64,000 nucleotides of DNA from Deinococcus indicus (GCF_002198095.1 NZ_NHMK01000009.1:925509-989508); one strand, 5' to 3'; shown: positions 8,462-21,244, counted from the first letter of the stretch. Notes: generated by a model not told the origin, from the letters alone. Translations and numbers: made by a program.

Positions 8462-8593
8462 ATGACCCGTTCCACCCCCGAACCCACCGAACAGCTGTCT
8501 CCCGTGATCTACCTGACGTGGCTGGTGCCCGGCATTCCCCTCGTCTGGGGGGTCTGGCAGACGCTGATCAAGGTGTCGCAACTGTTCCAGTAA
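8462..8593 (+). CDS. MFS transporter small subunit (43 residues)
   Basis: A very small protein with one hydrophobic segment (residues about 16-40, VIYLTWLVPGIPLVWGVWQT). Small single-helix proteins with a P-LxWGVWQTL core are known next to OFA-type MFS carriers and are annotated as transporter small subunits; this one matches in sequence and place. The ATG at 8462 follows CAGGAGGTCCGC, an excellent ribosome binding site, 52 bp after the carrier stop codon. Confidence 0.75.
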   Translation: MTRSTPEPTEQLSPVIYLTWLVPGIPLVWGVWQTLIKVSQLFQ

Positions 8594-8651
8594 CCCGGCC
8601 AGCAGGCAGACAGCTGATGGCAGAAGGCTGATCGCGGATGGCAGATGACGG

Positions 8652-8673
8652 CCTCCCCCTCTTTCGGGGGAGG
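8652..8673. terminator. Hairpin between the MFS operon and uvrA2
   Basis: CCTCCCCC-TCTTTC-GGGGGAGG forms an 8-bp GC stem just before the convergent uvrA2 stop codon. It lacks a long T-run on either side, so its strength as an intrinsic terminator is uncertain. Confidence 0.5.
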
Positions 8674-8691
8674 TCTGCTGTTGCCATCTGT

Positions 8692-11250
8692 TCAGGTCAG
8701 GGCGGGCTGGGCGTGTTCGTCCAGTTCGCGGCGCAGGTACGGTGCGGTGCGGCTGCCGCTGGCCCTGGCGACCTGTTCGGGGGTGCCCTGGGCCACAACC
8801 TGCCCGCCGTCCTCTCCCGCGCCGGGGCCGAGGTCCACGACCCAGTCGCTCGCGGCGATCACGCCCAGGTCGTGTTCGACGACCATGACGCTGTGCCCGG
8901 CCTCCACGAGGCGGCTCAGCTGCGCGTGCAGGCGTTCCACGTCGCTGGGATGCAGGCCGGTGGTGGGTTCGTCCAGCAGGTACACGGTGTGGCCGCGCAC
9001 GGCCTTCTGGAGTTCGGTGGCCAGTTTCACGCGCTGCGCCTCGCCGCCCGAGAGTTCCGTGGCGGGCTGCCCGAGGCGCAGATAGCCCAGGCCGACCTCC
9101 TGCAGGGTGCTCAGAGCGCGGTGGACGGGGGCCTCTTCTGCGAACACCGGCGCGGCGGCGTCCACGGTCAGGTCCAGTACCTGCGCGATGTTCAGGCCCT
9201 GCCAGGTGACTTCCAGCGTGGCGGCGTTGAAGCGGGTGCCGTGGCAGACGGGGCAGGGCGCGTACACGGACGGCAGGAACAGCAGTTCCACGGTCACGAA
9301 GCCCTCGCCCTGGCAGTGTTCGCAGCGGCCACCCTTCACGTTGAACGAGAAGCGGCCCGCGCTGTAGCGGCGCTGCCGGGCCAGGGGCGTCGCGGCGAAC
9401 AGGCGGCGCACATGGTCGAACAGGCCGGTGTACGTGGCGAGGTTGCTGCGCGGCGTGCGCCCGATGGGTGCCTGCGTGACCTGCACCAGCCGCCGCACGC
9501 GCCCCACGTCGCCGCCCAGGCTGCCCTGCGTGGGGGCGGGCGCGTCGTCGGCGGTCAGCAGGTCGGCCGGGTCGGCACCCGCCTCGACCGGGGCGACCTC
9601 GCGGCCCAGGTGGGCGCCCAGCAGGTCCGAGAGGGCCTGGGTGATCAGGCTGGACTTCCCGGACCCGCTGACGCCCGTCACGGCCGTCAGGACGCCCAGC
9701 GGCAGGCGCACGTCCACGCCGCGCAGGTTGTTGCGGGTCACGCCGCGCAGGTCCAGCCAGCCGGTCGGGTCGCGGCGCACCTCGGGCAGCGGGGCGGGCG
9801 GCCCGAACAGGTGCCGGGCGGTCAGCGAGTCCGGCACGTCCCGCAGGCCCGCCGGGGGACCGCTGTACAGCACCTGCCCGCCCTGCTGCCCGGCGCGCGG
9901 GCCGACGTCCACGATCCAGTCGGCGTGGCGGATCACGCCCGGCTCGTGTTCCACCACGAACAGCGAGTTCCCCCCGGCTTTCAGGCGGTCCAGGGCGCCC
10001 AGCAGGGCCTTGGTGTCGGCGGGGTGCAGCCCGGCGGAAGGTTCGTCCAGCACGTACACCACCCCGAACAGGTTCGAGTACAGCTGCGTGGCCAGCCGCA
10101 GGCGTTGCAGTTCACCGGGCGACAGGGTGGGCGTGCCGCGTTCCAGGGTCAGGTAGCCCAGGCCCAGGCGTTCCAGCACGTCCACGCGGGCGCACAGGTC
10201 GGCGGCCAGCCGGGTCAGGGCCAGCGCCTCCTCGGGCGGGCGGGACGTGCCGTCCGGGCGAACGGTCTGCCCGGCGGCGGCCGGGGCGAGCAGTTCGGCG
10301 GCGCGGCGTAGCGGCAGGCGCGAGAAATCCATGATGTCCAGCCCGGCGAACGTCACGCCCAGGGCCGCGCGGGTCAGGCGTTTGCCGTGGCAGACCGGGC
10401 ACTCACGGATCACCATGAACGACGCCGCCCGGCGCTTCATGCTCTCGCTGCCGCTGTTCGCGAAGGTGTGCAGCACATGCCGCCGCGCCGAGGTGAACGT
10501 GCCCAGGTACGACGGTTCGGCGCGGCGTTTCACGGCACGGCGCGTCTCCTCGGGCGTCAGGCCCGGATACACCGGCACCTGCGGTTGCTCGTCCGTGAAC
10601 AGGATCCAGTCGCGGGCCTCGCGCGGCAGGTCCCGCCAGGGGGTGTCCACGTCGTACCCCAGCGTGACCAGAATGTCGCGCTGGTTCTGCCCCGCCCACG
10701 CGGTCGGCCACGCCGCCACCGCCCGCTCGCGGATCGTCAGGGACGGGTCCGGGACCATGCTCTCCTCGGTCACGGCGAACACGCGGCCCAGCCCGTGACA
10801 CTCCGGGCAGGCGCCCTCGGGCGTGTTCGGCGAGAACCCCTCGGCGTAGATGATGCCCTGGCCGGCCGGGTAGTCCCCCGCGCGCGAGTACAACAGGCGC
10901 AGCACGTTGTTCAGGGTGGTCAGGCTGCCCACGCTGCTGCGCGCCGACGTGACGCCCCGCCCCTGTTGCAGGGCCACGGCGGGCGGCAGGCCGTCGATGC
11001 GGTCCACGTCCGGCGTGCCCAGCTGGTTGAACAGCCGCCGCGCGTACGGCGACACGGAATCCAGGTAGCGGCGCTGCGCCTCGGCGTACAGCGTCCCGAA
11101 CGCCAGCGAGGACTTCCCGGAGCCCGACACGCCCGTGAACACCACCAGCGCGCCTCTGGGCAGGTCCACGTCCACGTTCTTCAGGTTGTGTTCCCGCGCG
11201 CCGCGCACCTGCACGAACCCGTCACGGGAGGAGGAGGGAAGGTCGTTCAT
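8692..11250 (-). CDS. uvrA2: UvrA2-type ABC ATPase (class II excinuclease subunit A homologue)
   Basis: An 852-residue UvrA paralogue with two ABC ATPase cassettes (GVSGSGKSS near 35 and near 540) and zinc-binding CxxC pairs (CPECHG, CPVCHG, CEHCQG, CPVCHG). It is shorter than UvrA1 (about 940), as expected for class II proteins that lack the UvrB-binding region; these are linked to stress and drug tolerance in Deinococcus and actinomycetes. The second signature is LSGGEAQR, but the first reads LSPGELQR. I start at ATG 11250-11248 (MNDLPSSSRDG); the reading frame stays open upstream through a repeat, which is unlikely to be coding. There is no clear Shine-Dalgarno. Confidence 0.9.
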   Translation of the reverse strand: MNDLPSSSRDGFVQVRGAREHNLKNVDVDLPRGALVVFTGVSGSGKSSLAFGTLYAEAQRRYLDSVSPYARRLFNQLGTPDVDRIDGLPPAVALQQGRGVTSARSSVGSLTTLNNVLRLLYSRAGDYPAGQGIIYAEGFSPNTPEGACPECHGLGRVFAVTEESMVPDPSLTIRERAVAAWPTAWAGQNQRDILVTLGYDVDTPWRDLPREARDWILFTDEQPQVPVYPGLTPEETRRAVKRRAEPSYLGTFTSARRHVLHTFANSGSESMKRRAASFMVIRECPVCHGKRLTRAALGVTFAGLDIMDFSRLPLRRAAELLAPAAAGQTVRPDGTSRPPEEALALTRLAADLCARVDVLERLGLGYLTLERGTPTLSPGELQRLRLATQLYSNLFGVVYVLDEPSAGLHPADTKALLGALDRLKAGGNSLFVVEHEPGVIRHADWIVDVGPRAGQQGGQVLYSGPPAGLRDVPDSLTARHLFGPPAPLPEVRRDPTGWLDLRGVTRNNLRGVDVRLPLGVLTAVTGVSGSGKSSLITQALSDLLGAHLGREVAPVEAGADPADLLTADDAPAPTQGSLGGDVGRVRRLVQVTQAPIGRTPRSNLATYTGLFDHVRRLFAATPLARQRRYSAGRFSFNVKGGRCEHCQGEGFVTVELLFLPSVYAPCPVCHGTRFNAATLEVTWQGLNIAQVLDLTVDAAAPVFAEEAPVHRALSTLQEVGLGYLRLGQPATELSGGEAQRVKLATELQKAVRGHTVYLLDEPTTGLHPSDVERLHAQLSRLVEAGHSVMVVEHDLGVIAASDWVVDLGPGAGEDGGQVVAQGTPEQVARASGSRTAPYLRRELDEHAQPALT

Positions 11251-11321
11251 CCCGGCATGATTCCCCCGCCGCCCGCCGGGCGGGTACGCGGAGCCTTCAG
11301 CCGTTGCCCATGCTCCGCCGC

Positions 11322-11375
11322 CATACGGATTGCCGTCTGTTTCGCTGACAACCCGGCAGGGCACCGGACTGCCAG
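11322..11375 (-). repeat. Dispersed TGATACGG-type repeat, copy A (right half only)
   Basis: Starts CATACGGATTGCCG and shares the inner block GACAACCCGGCAGGGCACCG with copy F at 53.5 kb. Only one end of the element is present. It lies in the gap between the hydrolase stop and the uvrA2 start. Confidence 0.65.
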
Positions 11376-11380
11376 CGAAA

Positions 11381-12196
11381 TCAGTTCAGTCCGGTCAGGA
11401 AGTCCTGCACGGCGTTCAGGATCTCCTCTTCCGCCTGCGCGTGCGTGACGGTGGGCAGGCCGTCACCCTTCTGGGGGCCGTAGCGTCCGAAGAACGAGTG
11501 GACTGCGCCGGGAATGACGGTCAGGGTGGTGCCGCTGGGCAGGCGGTCCAGGCCGCCGCGCACGTCGTCAGGGGCGGCCACCCCATCCCGTTCGGCCAGC
11601 AGCGACAGCACAGGGAGCGTCCGGTCCTTCAGGCTGACGTTCCCAGCGGGGTACGCGGCCATCAGGATCAGGCCGGCCAGGGCGTCGGGGTTGTTCGCGG
11701 CGTACTGCGCGGCCATCGCGCCGCCCAGCGAGTGACCGGCGATCACCACGCGCTTGCCCTGGCCGTACTGCGCGATCAATCCGTCCGCGCGCCCTATGCC
11801 GGTCACGGCAAGGTCCAGCGGGAAGGCCGGAATGACCGTCTGCACGCCCTGATCGGCCAGCGCACGGCCCAGCCACTCGTACGCCTGGGGGCGCACCAGC
11901 CCGCCGGGGTAGAACACCAGCAGCGTGTCCGCCTCGCCCTGCGCGGGCCGGATGTCGATGACGGGGCCGCCCACGTTCTCCAGCGTCACGCGCGCCGTGT
12001 CCTGTCCGGAGGGGGGCACGGCGTCCTGCCCGACGACCAGCGGGGGCCGCACGACCGCCTGCCGCGCCGTCGAGATCAGGTACCCGCCCAGCAGCGAGAC
12101 GCCCGCGATCACCCACGCCCGCACGCGCGGCGAGAGGCGCGGGCGGCGCCGGGAACGGACAGGGGCGGGCGGGGTCGGGGCAGGTTCGGTACTCAC
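11381..12196 (-). CDS. Alpha/beta hydrolase, membrane-anchored
   Basis: A 271-residue alpha/beta-fold hydrolase. An N-terminal basic stretch is followed by one hydrophobic segment (AWVIAGVSLLGGYLI, about residues 27-41), so the catalytic domain is probably outside the cytoplasmic membrane. The nucleophile elbow is GHSLGG (near 155), the acid is probably in LLAERDGV and the histidine in GAVHSFFG near 230. Substrate unknown; the family includes dienelactone-hydrolase-like and lipase-like enzymes. The GTG at 12196-12194 is chosen because TATGCT lies 6 nt before it, a leaderless start; an ATG further upstream does not fit this. Confidence 0.82.
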   Translation of the reverse strand: MSTEPAPTPPAPVRSRRRPRLSPRVRAWVIAGVSLLGGYLISTARQAVVRPPLVVGQDAVPPSGQDTARVTLENVGGPVIDIRPAQGEADTLLVFYPGGLVRPQAYEWLGRALADQGVQTVIPAFPLDLAVTGIGRADGLIAQYGQGKRVVIAGHSLGGAMAAQYAANNPDALAGLILMAAYPAGNVSLKDRTLPVLSLLAERDGVAAPDDVRGGLDRLPSGTTLTVIPGAVHSFFGRYGPQKGDGLPTVTHAQAEEEILNAVQDFLTGLN

Positions 12197-12228
12197 GCCC
12201 CCAGCATAGGCCCGGTCCTCCCCCACCC

Positions 12229-13584
<1,356 letters not shown>

Positions 13585-13716
13585 GCTCCGTGTTGTACCG
13601 CGTTCAACAATCCTCAGATTGCGTGCGCTGTCGCGCTTCACGCGCCGCCCCGTTCATGCGGCCTTCACGGTCGGCCCGGTCGCCGCGCCGCTCCCCGCAG
13701 GCGCTAGCATCCGGCC

Positions 13717-14235
13717 ATGAGCGCCCCGTCCACGCCGCGCCCCACCCGTCCCCTGCCGACCCGTCCGGCCGGGTACGTGGAACTGGCCCGCTACTCCAGC
13801 CTGGGCCGCCTGTGGTCCATGCTGGGCAGCGCCGGGCGGGCCGGGCGGCAGGTGACACTCGTGCGCGGCGACGCGCCGGACCTCTGCCGCCGCCGCGTGA
13901 GCGGCTACACCCTGCCGAACGCCGGGATATTCCTGGACGAGGCGCGCGCCGCCCGCGACCTGGAGGACGGCTTCGCGCCGCATCCGGCGCTGCTGGCCCT
14001 GCTGGGCGGCGACCCGGCCCCGCTGCGCGCGGAACTGAACGCGCACTTCGAACTGCGGGTGGATTTCGTGCTGGCCTTCACCGCCCGCCGCGACCTGATC
14101 GCCCGGCCGGAACTGCGTTTCGCGCCGCTCGTGGCGGGCCTGAGCAGCCTGCCGGACGGCCTGACGCTGGACGCCCGGCGCCTGGGCCGCGACGAACTGC
14201 ACCTGCTGGTGCAGCGCGCCTGCGGCCTCGCCTGA
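13717..14235 (+). CDS. Conserved-looking protein of unknown function
   Basis: A 172-residue protein that I do not recognise. It begins with a Pro/Thr/Arg-rich tail, followed by a soluble domain with [33 protein letters not shown] and an Arg/Asp-rich C-terminal half ending [11 protein letters not shown]. No signal peptide or membrane helix. TAGCAT lies 6 nt before ATG 13717, a leaderless promoter, which supports a real gene. Divergent from the acyl-CoA dehydrogenase and convergent with the glycosyltransferase. Confidence 0.72.
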   Translation: MSAPSTPRPTRPLPTRPAGYVELARYSSLGRLWSMLGSAGRAGRQVTLVRGDAPDLCRRRVSGYTLPNAGIFLDEARAARDLEDGFAPHPALLALLGGDPAPLRAELNAHFELRVDFVLAFTARRDLIARPELRFAPLVAGLSSLPDGLTLDARRLGRDELHLLVQRACGLA

Positions 14236-14254
14236 GCCGGGGCTCGCGGGTGAG

Positions 14255-15013
14255 TCAGCCGGCGCGGGCGGCGCGGCGTTTCTCGGCGCGGACCATCTGC
14301 ACGAACTTCGCGAGGCGCGGCGCACGGTTCCAGCGTTTGCGGTCCCCGGCGACCCGCCAGATCCACTCGACGCCCATGCGGCGCGTCCAGGCGGGCGCGA
14401 GGTCGGCGGTGCCAGCCAGCACGTCGATCACGCCGCCGCAGCCGATCATGACCGGGGTGTTCATGACCTGCCGCCAGTACTGGTTGAAGGTCTCCTGCCG
14501 TCCGGCGCCCATGGCGGTCAGGACGAGGTCGGCGCCGCTGTCGCGCACGAGTTCCGCGACCCGCTGATCCTCGGGCAGGTCGAAGTATCCGTGGTGGATG
14601 CCCGCCACCTGAATGCCGTAGTCACGCGCGGCGTTCTGCGCGGCGACCTCGGCCACGCCGGGCTTGGCGCCCAGGAAGAACACGCGCAGGTCCGCGCCGT
14701 GGCGTTTCATGAGGCCCTGCACGATGTCGAAGCCCGGCGCGCGCGGCACCTCCTGCGCGCACAGTTGCCGCGCGGCCCACACGATGCCCACGCCGTCGGC
14801 GGTCACGAGGTCCGCGACCTGCATGGCCGTCACGAAGTCCGGCTGGGTGCGTGACTGCACGATGAACTCGGGGTTCAGGGTCACGACGGTGTGCGGGGCG
14901 CGCGGGGCGCGGTAGATCCAGTCGCCCAGACGGTCCAGGGTGGCGTCCAGTGTGATGTTGTCCAGCGGCAGGTCGAACAGGGTCAGTCGCTGGGTGGGGT
15001 CCGGGTTGGTCAT
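14255..15013 (-). CDS. WecG/TagA/CpsF family glycosyltransferase
   Basis: GT26-family enzyme that transfers a sugar (ManNAc-type) from UDP-sugar to a lipid-linked acceptor in making cell-surface polysaccharides. The 252-residue protein has the family core: TLNPEFIVQ, ADGVGIVWAAR, RVFFLGAKPGVAE, GIHHGYF, VLTAMGAGRQETF and a basic, membrane-associating C-terminus (VAGDRKRWNRAPRL). A TACAAT box lies 10 nt before ATG 15013-15011, so the leader is at most a few nucleotides. No other polysaccharide genes flank it, so the acceptor is unknown. Confidence 0.9.
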   Translation of the reverse strand: MTNPDPTQRLTLFDLPLDNITLDATLDRLGDWIYRAPRAPHTVVTLNPEFIVQSRTQPDFVTAMQVADLVTADGVGIVWAARQLCAQEVPRAPGFDIVQGLMKRHGADLRVFFLGAKPGVAEVAAQNAARDYGIQVAGIHHGYFDLPEDQRVAELVRDSGADLVLTAMGAGRQETFNQYWRQVMNTPVMIGCGGVIDVLAGTADLAPAWTRRMGVEWIWRVAGDRKRWNRAPRLAKFVQMVRAEKRRAARAG

Positions 15014-15117
15014 GCTGTCGCGGATTGTAGAGCAGTTGGGCGGGCCGGGGGGGGCGCTCGCCGGGACTGGCGGGTGGGCTTGCGCGTGGGGGACGCCGGT
15101 ACGGCATACTGCTACGC

Positions 15118-15792
<675 letters not shown>

Positions 15793-15835
15793 GGGCCGGC
15801 GGCGGCGGGACGGGGTCCGGTCCGTCGGCTTTACT

Positions 15836-15851
15836 TCACAGTGTGGTGTGA
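15836..15851. promoter_or_regulatory. TCACA-N6-TGTGA inverted repeat between the Crp-family gene and bshC
   Basis: Perfect 5-bp arms separated by 6 bp. This is the Crp half-site pair in reversed order (Crp sites read TGTGA-N6-TCACA). It lies 133 bp upstream of the bshC start. Possible operator; not assigned to a protein. Confidence 0.35.
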
Positions 15852-15983
15852 CAGTCAGTGTAGTGTGGGTCCCGTTGCCGTACGAACCGGGTCGACCGGA
15901 CAGGAAGGGCACCGCACGCGCCCCGGCAGACGCCGGGGACGGCCCGCGCCGCGACCACGGGGCGCCGGGCGGAAGGAAGAACA

Positions 15984-17549
15984 ATGGCGCGGAACGCAGG
16001 AGCGGAATTCAGGAACGGTGGCATGCAGGCGTACTTCCGCCTGCCCGCAGGGGCGCTGGCGCAGGCCCGCGCCGAGACCCGCAGCGACGTGGACCGCGCC
16101 GCGCTGGCAGAGGCCCTGCGCGCGTACCACCGCGACCTGGGCACGCTGGACACCCACGCGCACTCGGCGCTGGAGCGGCTGGCGCACCCGGCGTCCCGCG
16201 TGGTCGTGACCGGGCAGCAGGCGGGCGCGCTGACCGGCCCGGCGTACTCGGTGCACAAGGCCGCCGACGCGGCGCTGCTGGCCCGCCAGGAGGACCGCGA
16301 GGACGCCCCGGTGGTCGCCGTGTACTGGATCGCCAGTCAGGATCACGACGCCGCCGAGGTGGCGGGCACCACCCTGCTGGACCTCGCCGAGCGCCTGCAC
16401 CGCCTGACGCTGGACGTGCCGCAGGGCGTGCCGGTCGGGCGCGTGCCGTGGCGCGCGGAGTGGACGGCGCAGGTGCACGCGCTGCTCGACGCCTTCGAGG
16501 CGCCCGCCGCGCACGTGGCGGCCGTCCGCGCCCGCTTCGAGCGCGCGGTGAACGGACCGGCCGGTGCAGGCAGTTACGCCGACGTGTTCGCCCGCCTGAT
16601 TCACGGACTGCTGGCCCCGGCGGGCCTGCTGGTCCTGGACCCGCTGCACCCGGCCCTGGCCGCCCTGATGGCCCCCACCCTGGCCCGCGAACTGGAACGC
16701 CCGCTGGCGTCCAGCGAGGCCATCGAGGCGGCCGCCGCCCGCCTGGAAGCCGACGGGTTCGTGCCTCAACTGCGCCGCCCGGCCGGAGCGACCAACCTGT
16801 TCATCGAGGAAGGTGACGGGCAGCGCCGCCTGCTGCGCTTCGACGGCCGCACCTTCAGCACCGACCACGCCACGTACTCGCGCGCGGACCTGCTGGCCGC
16901 GCTGGCCGGCGATCCCAGCCGCCTCACGCCCGCCGCCGGCCTGCGCCCCGCCGTGCAGGACGCGCTGCTGCCCACCCTGGCCTTCGTGGTCGGGCCGGGC
17001 GAGATCGCGTACGGCGCGCAGCTGCGGGACGTGTACCCGCTGCACGGGCTGGGGCAGCCGCTGCTGTGGCCGCGCCTGAGCGTCACCTGGGTCGAACCGA
17101 ACGTGCGCCGCCTGCTGGGCCGCCTGAACGCCACGGCCGCGCAGGTGCAGGCCGACCCGGACGGCGTGCTGGGCCGCGCCCTGGCCGCCGAGCGGGGTGC
17201 GGCCGCCGCCAGCGCCGAGCGACTGGCCGCGCTGGACGCCGAGCTGCTCGCCCTGACCGGCGAACTGGCCGCCCTGGACCCCACCCTGCACGGCGCCGCC
17301 CAGCGGACCCGCGCCCGCACCACCGCCCGCGTGGCGCACCTGCAACACCTCGCTGCGCGCGCCCTGGCCCGCGCCGAGAACGACCGCAGCGGCCAGCTGA
17401 CCCGCCTGAAAGCCCACCTGCTCCCGAACGGCGCGCCGCAGGAACGCGAGATGAACTTCCTGACCTTCCTGCTCAAGCACGGCGACACGCCCCTGCGCCA
17501 GCTGCTGGACCTCCCGGCCGGCTGGCAGGGCGAACTCGACATTCCCTGA
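15984..17549 (+). CDS. bshC: BshC, cysteine-adding enzyme of bacillithiol synthesis
   Basis: Catalyses the last step in bacillithiol synthesis, joining cysteine to glucosaminyl-malate. The 521 residues match the family length. Seen: VTGQQAGALTGPAYSVHKA near 75 (family TGQQ nucleotide-site motif), YWIASQDHDAAEV, TNLFIEEGDGQRRLLRF near 275, a central coiled-coil region (Ala/Arg/Leu-rich, about 390-470) and a C-terminal NFLTFLLKHG. GGAAGGAAGAACA precedes ATG 15984, a clear ribosome binding site. A bacilliredoxin-like gene at 57.8 kb would use the product. Confidence 0.93.
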   Translation: MARNAGAEFRNGGMQAYFRLPAGALAQARAETRSDVDRAALAEALRAYHRDLGTLDTHAHSALERLAHPASRVVVTGQQAGALTGPAYSVHKAADAALLARQEDREDAPVVAVYWIASQDHDAAEVAGTTLLDLAERLHRLTLDVPQGVPVGRVPWRAEWTAQVHALLDAFEAPAAHVAAVRARFERAVNGPAGAGSYADVFARLIHGLLAPAGLLVLDPLHPALAALMAPTLARELERPLASSEAIEAAAARLEADGFVPQLRRPAGATNLFIEEGDGQRRLLRFDGRTFSTDHATYSRADLLAALAGDPSRLTPAAGLRPAVQDALLPTLAFVVGPGEIAYGAQLRDVYPLHGLGQPLLWPRLSVTWVEPNVRRLLGRLNATAAQVQADPDGVLGRALAAERGAAAASAERLAALDAELLALTGELAALDPTLHGAAQRTRARTTARVAHLQHLAARALARAENDRSGQLTRLKAHLLPNGAPQEREMNFLTFLLKHGDTPLRQLLDLPAGWQGELDIP

Positions 17550-17559
17550 AGTTCCAGAC

Positions 17560-17604
17560 GCAAGGCGGGCAGCCCCATCCGACCGGGCCGCCCGCCTGCC
17601 TTGC
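17560..17604. terminator. Hairpin between convergent bshC and ftsY
   Basis: GCAAGGCGGGC pairs with GCCCGCCTGCCTTGC across a 19-nt loop, with a small bulge. It lies in the 62-bp gap between the two convergent stop codons and could serve both. Confidence 0.55.
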
Positions 17605-17611
17605 CAGTTCT

Positions 17612-18568
17612 TTACTCGCGCGGGATGTTCACGTCGAACAGGGCGCGCACGAATTCCTGGCTGTCGAAGGGTTGCAGATCATCGGCCTGTTCGCCCACGC
17701 CGATGAACTTGATGGGCACGCCGAGTTCGCGGACGATGGCGACCAGGATGCCGCCCTTGGCGGTGCCGTCGAGTTTCGTGACGATCACGCCGGTCAGGGG
17801 GGTGGCCTCGTGGAATTTCTTGGCCTGTTGCAGGCCGTTCTGGCCGGTGACCGCGTCCAGGACCAGCCACGTCTCGGCGGGTTCGGCCGGGTCTGCCTTC
17901 TCGACGACGCGGCGGACCTTCTTGAGTTCCTCCATCAGGTTGTGCTTGTTGTGGAGGCGGCCGGCGGTGTCGATGAACAGCAGGTCGGTGCCGCGCGCGG
18001 CGCGGGCGCTGGCGCCGTCGAAGGCGACGGCGGCGGGGTCGCCTCCGTCGGTGCCCTGCACGACGGGAATGCCGAGGCGTTCGCCCCACTCGCCGAGTTG
18101 CGCGCCGGCGGCGGCGCGGAAGGTGTCCCCGGCGGCGAACATGACGCTCTTGCCGCGGTTCATGTAGTACTGGCCGAGTTTGGCGATGGTGGTGGTCTTG
18201 CCGACGCCGTTCACGCCGATGATCATGACCACGTGCCCCTTGGGGTCCACGCCGGTGCGCCGCGCGTCGGGCGCGAAGCCGAGCTTGCGGAATTCGGCGC
18301 GGCGCGCGTCGGGTTCGAGTTGCAGGGTCAGGGCGTCCATCAGCGCCTGCTGGAGGTTCTTGCCCTCGGCGCGGCGGATGTCCTCGAGGATGTCCTCGGT
18401 GGCGGCGCGGCCCACGTCGGCGGCGATCAGGGCGTACTCGAGGTCCTCGATGGTGTCGAGGCGGTTGGTGACGACGTCCCGGACGTCCTGTCCGAGGAAG
18501 CCGGCGGTGGAGTTGATCTGCTGGCGGGTCTTGCTGAGCCCGTCGCGCAGGCGTTCGAGCCAGCTCAC
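17612..18568 (-). CDS. ftsY: FtsY, signal recognition particle receptor GTPase
   Basis: Docks ribosome-SRP complexes at the membrane. The 318-residue protein is the short NG-domain form without the acidic A-domain. Seen: N domain (residues 1-95), P-loop GVNGVGKTTT near 117, DTAGRLHNK near 200, TKLDGTAKGG near 258 and the closing GVGEQADDLQPF. The GTG start at 18568-18566 overlaps, as GTGA, the stop codon of a 13-residue leaderless micro-ORF; a weak CCGGAG also lies upstream. I infer that translation of ftsY is coupled to the micro-ORF. Confidence 0.95.
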   Translation of the reverse strand: MSWLERLRDGLSKTRQQINSTAGFLGQDVRDVVTNRLDTIEDLEYALIAADVGRAATEDILEDIRRAEGKNLQQALMDALTLQLEPDARRAEFRKLGFAPDARRTGVDPKGHVVMIIGVNGVGKTTTIAKLGQYYMNRGKSVMFAAGDTFRAAAGAQLGEWGERLGIPVVQGTDGGDPAAVAFDGASARAARGTDLLFIDTAGRLHNKHNLMEELKKVRRVVEKADPAEPAETWLVLDAVTGQNGLQQAKKFHEATPLTGVIVTKLDGTAKGGILVAIVRELGVPIKFIGVGEQADDLQPFDSQEFVRALFDVNIPRE

Positions 18569-18606
18569 GCGCGCGCTCCGGTGGGGGGGGTGGGGATGAC
18601 GTTCAT
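18565..18606 (-). CDS. Leaderless micro-ORF (13 codons) coupled to ftsY
   Basis: ATG at 18606-18604, peptide MNVIPTPPTGARA, stop TGA overlapping the ftsY GTG as GTGA. TATGGT lies 6 nt before the ATG, so the transcript should begin at or next to the start codon. The peptide has no known function; the likely role is to load ribosomes that restart at ftsY. A proline-rich stretch (PTPPT) may slow them. Confidence 0.6.
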   Translation of the reverse strand: MNVIPTPPTGARA

Positions 18607-18718
18607 GCGTCTACCATAGCGTCCCGCCTGCATCCGCGACGGTTCGGGCCGCCGCATTCCGCCGGGGCACGCCAGAACAGGCCCCCTCCCGGTGTGAGAG
18701 TGGGCCGTGGGGACCGGA

Positions 18719-18993
18719 TCAGCTGTGCAGATACTCGCGGATCAGGGCGAGTTTCAGGGTGCTCAGGCGCGCGCGGCTGAACGCGCCACGCCCCAGGACG
18801 CGGTCCCCGAGGGCCAGGACGGGTACGTGGTCGCCGTGCAGGGCGCGCAGGTGCGGGTCGAGGTCCACGTTCACGCTCTGCACCCGGAATTCCAGGCGGG
18901 CGAGGTGGTCGGCGGCCTGTTCGCACAGGTGGCAGCCGGGGCGGGTGTACAGGGTCAGGGTCGGCAGCGTGGGGGGCGTGGGTGGGGGGGTGC

Positions 18994-18997
<4 letters not shown>
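18719..18997 (-). CDS. Glutaredoxin-like thiol protein
   Basis: A 92-residue thioredoxin-fold protein of the glutaredoxin family: beta strand LTLYTRPGCHLCEQAADHL with a CxxC active site (CHLC, Cys 22 and 25), the cis-Pro segment HVPVLALGDRVL, and a C-terminal helix. The N-terminus carries a Pro/Thr-rich tail. Its GTG start (18997-18995) overlaps the stop of the kinase gene as GTGA, so the two are translationally coupled in one operon. In a bacillithiol-using cell it may act on mixed disulfides; this is inference. Confidence 0.85.
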
Positions 18998-21068
<2,071 letters not shown>

Positions 21069-21072
<4 letters not shown>

Positions 21073-21116
21073 GGTGACGTACCGGCCGGGCGTGGGAAGG
21101 AAAGCAGCGGGAACAT
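21069..21116 (-). CDS. Leaderless micro-ORF (15 codons) coupled to the NHL kinase
   Basis: ATG at 21116-21114, peptide MFPLLSFPRPAGTSP, stop TGA overlapping the kinase GTG as GTGA. A TATAAC box lies 8 nt before the ATG. It occupies the start of the kinase transcript and has no Shine-Dalgarno. It lies back to back with another micro-ORF on the other strand (21245-21301). Confidence 0.6.
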
Positions 21117-21244
21117 TACCCACAGTTATACAGGGCCGGCCTTGCGCGGAGCTTACAGGTTGCGCCTCCCACGGCGCGCCGCCCGCCCGGAACCCCCGGC
21201 GACCGCGCGGCGCGCGCGGCGGTCCATGCGGCATACTGGACGGG

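Noticed and set aside
11247..11258. ATG-CCG-GGA-TGA overlapping the uvrA2 ATG as another micro-cistron
   Set aside because: Only three codons, and no -10 box at leaderless distance. Not counted as a case.
21121..21123. GTG 21123 as the start of the NHL kinase
   Set aside because: It lies only 1 nt after the TATAAC box, so it would fall upstream of or at the transcription start; the GTG at 21072 is joined to the micro-ORF instead.
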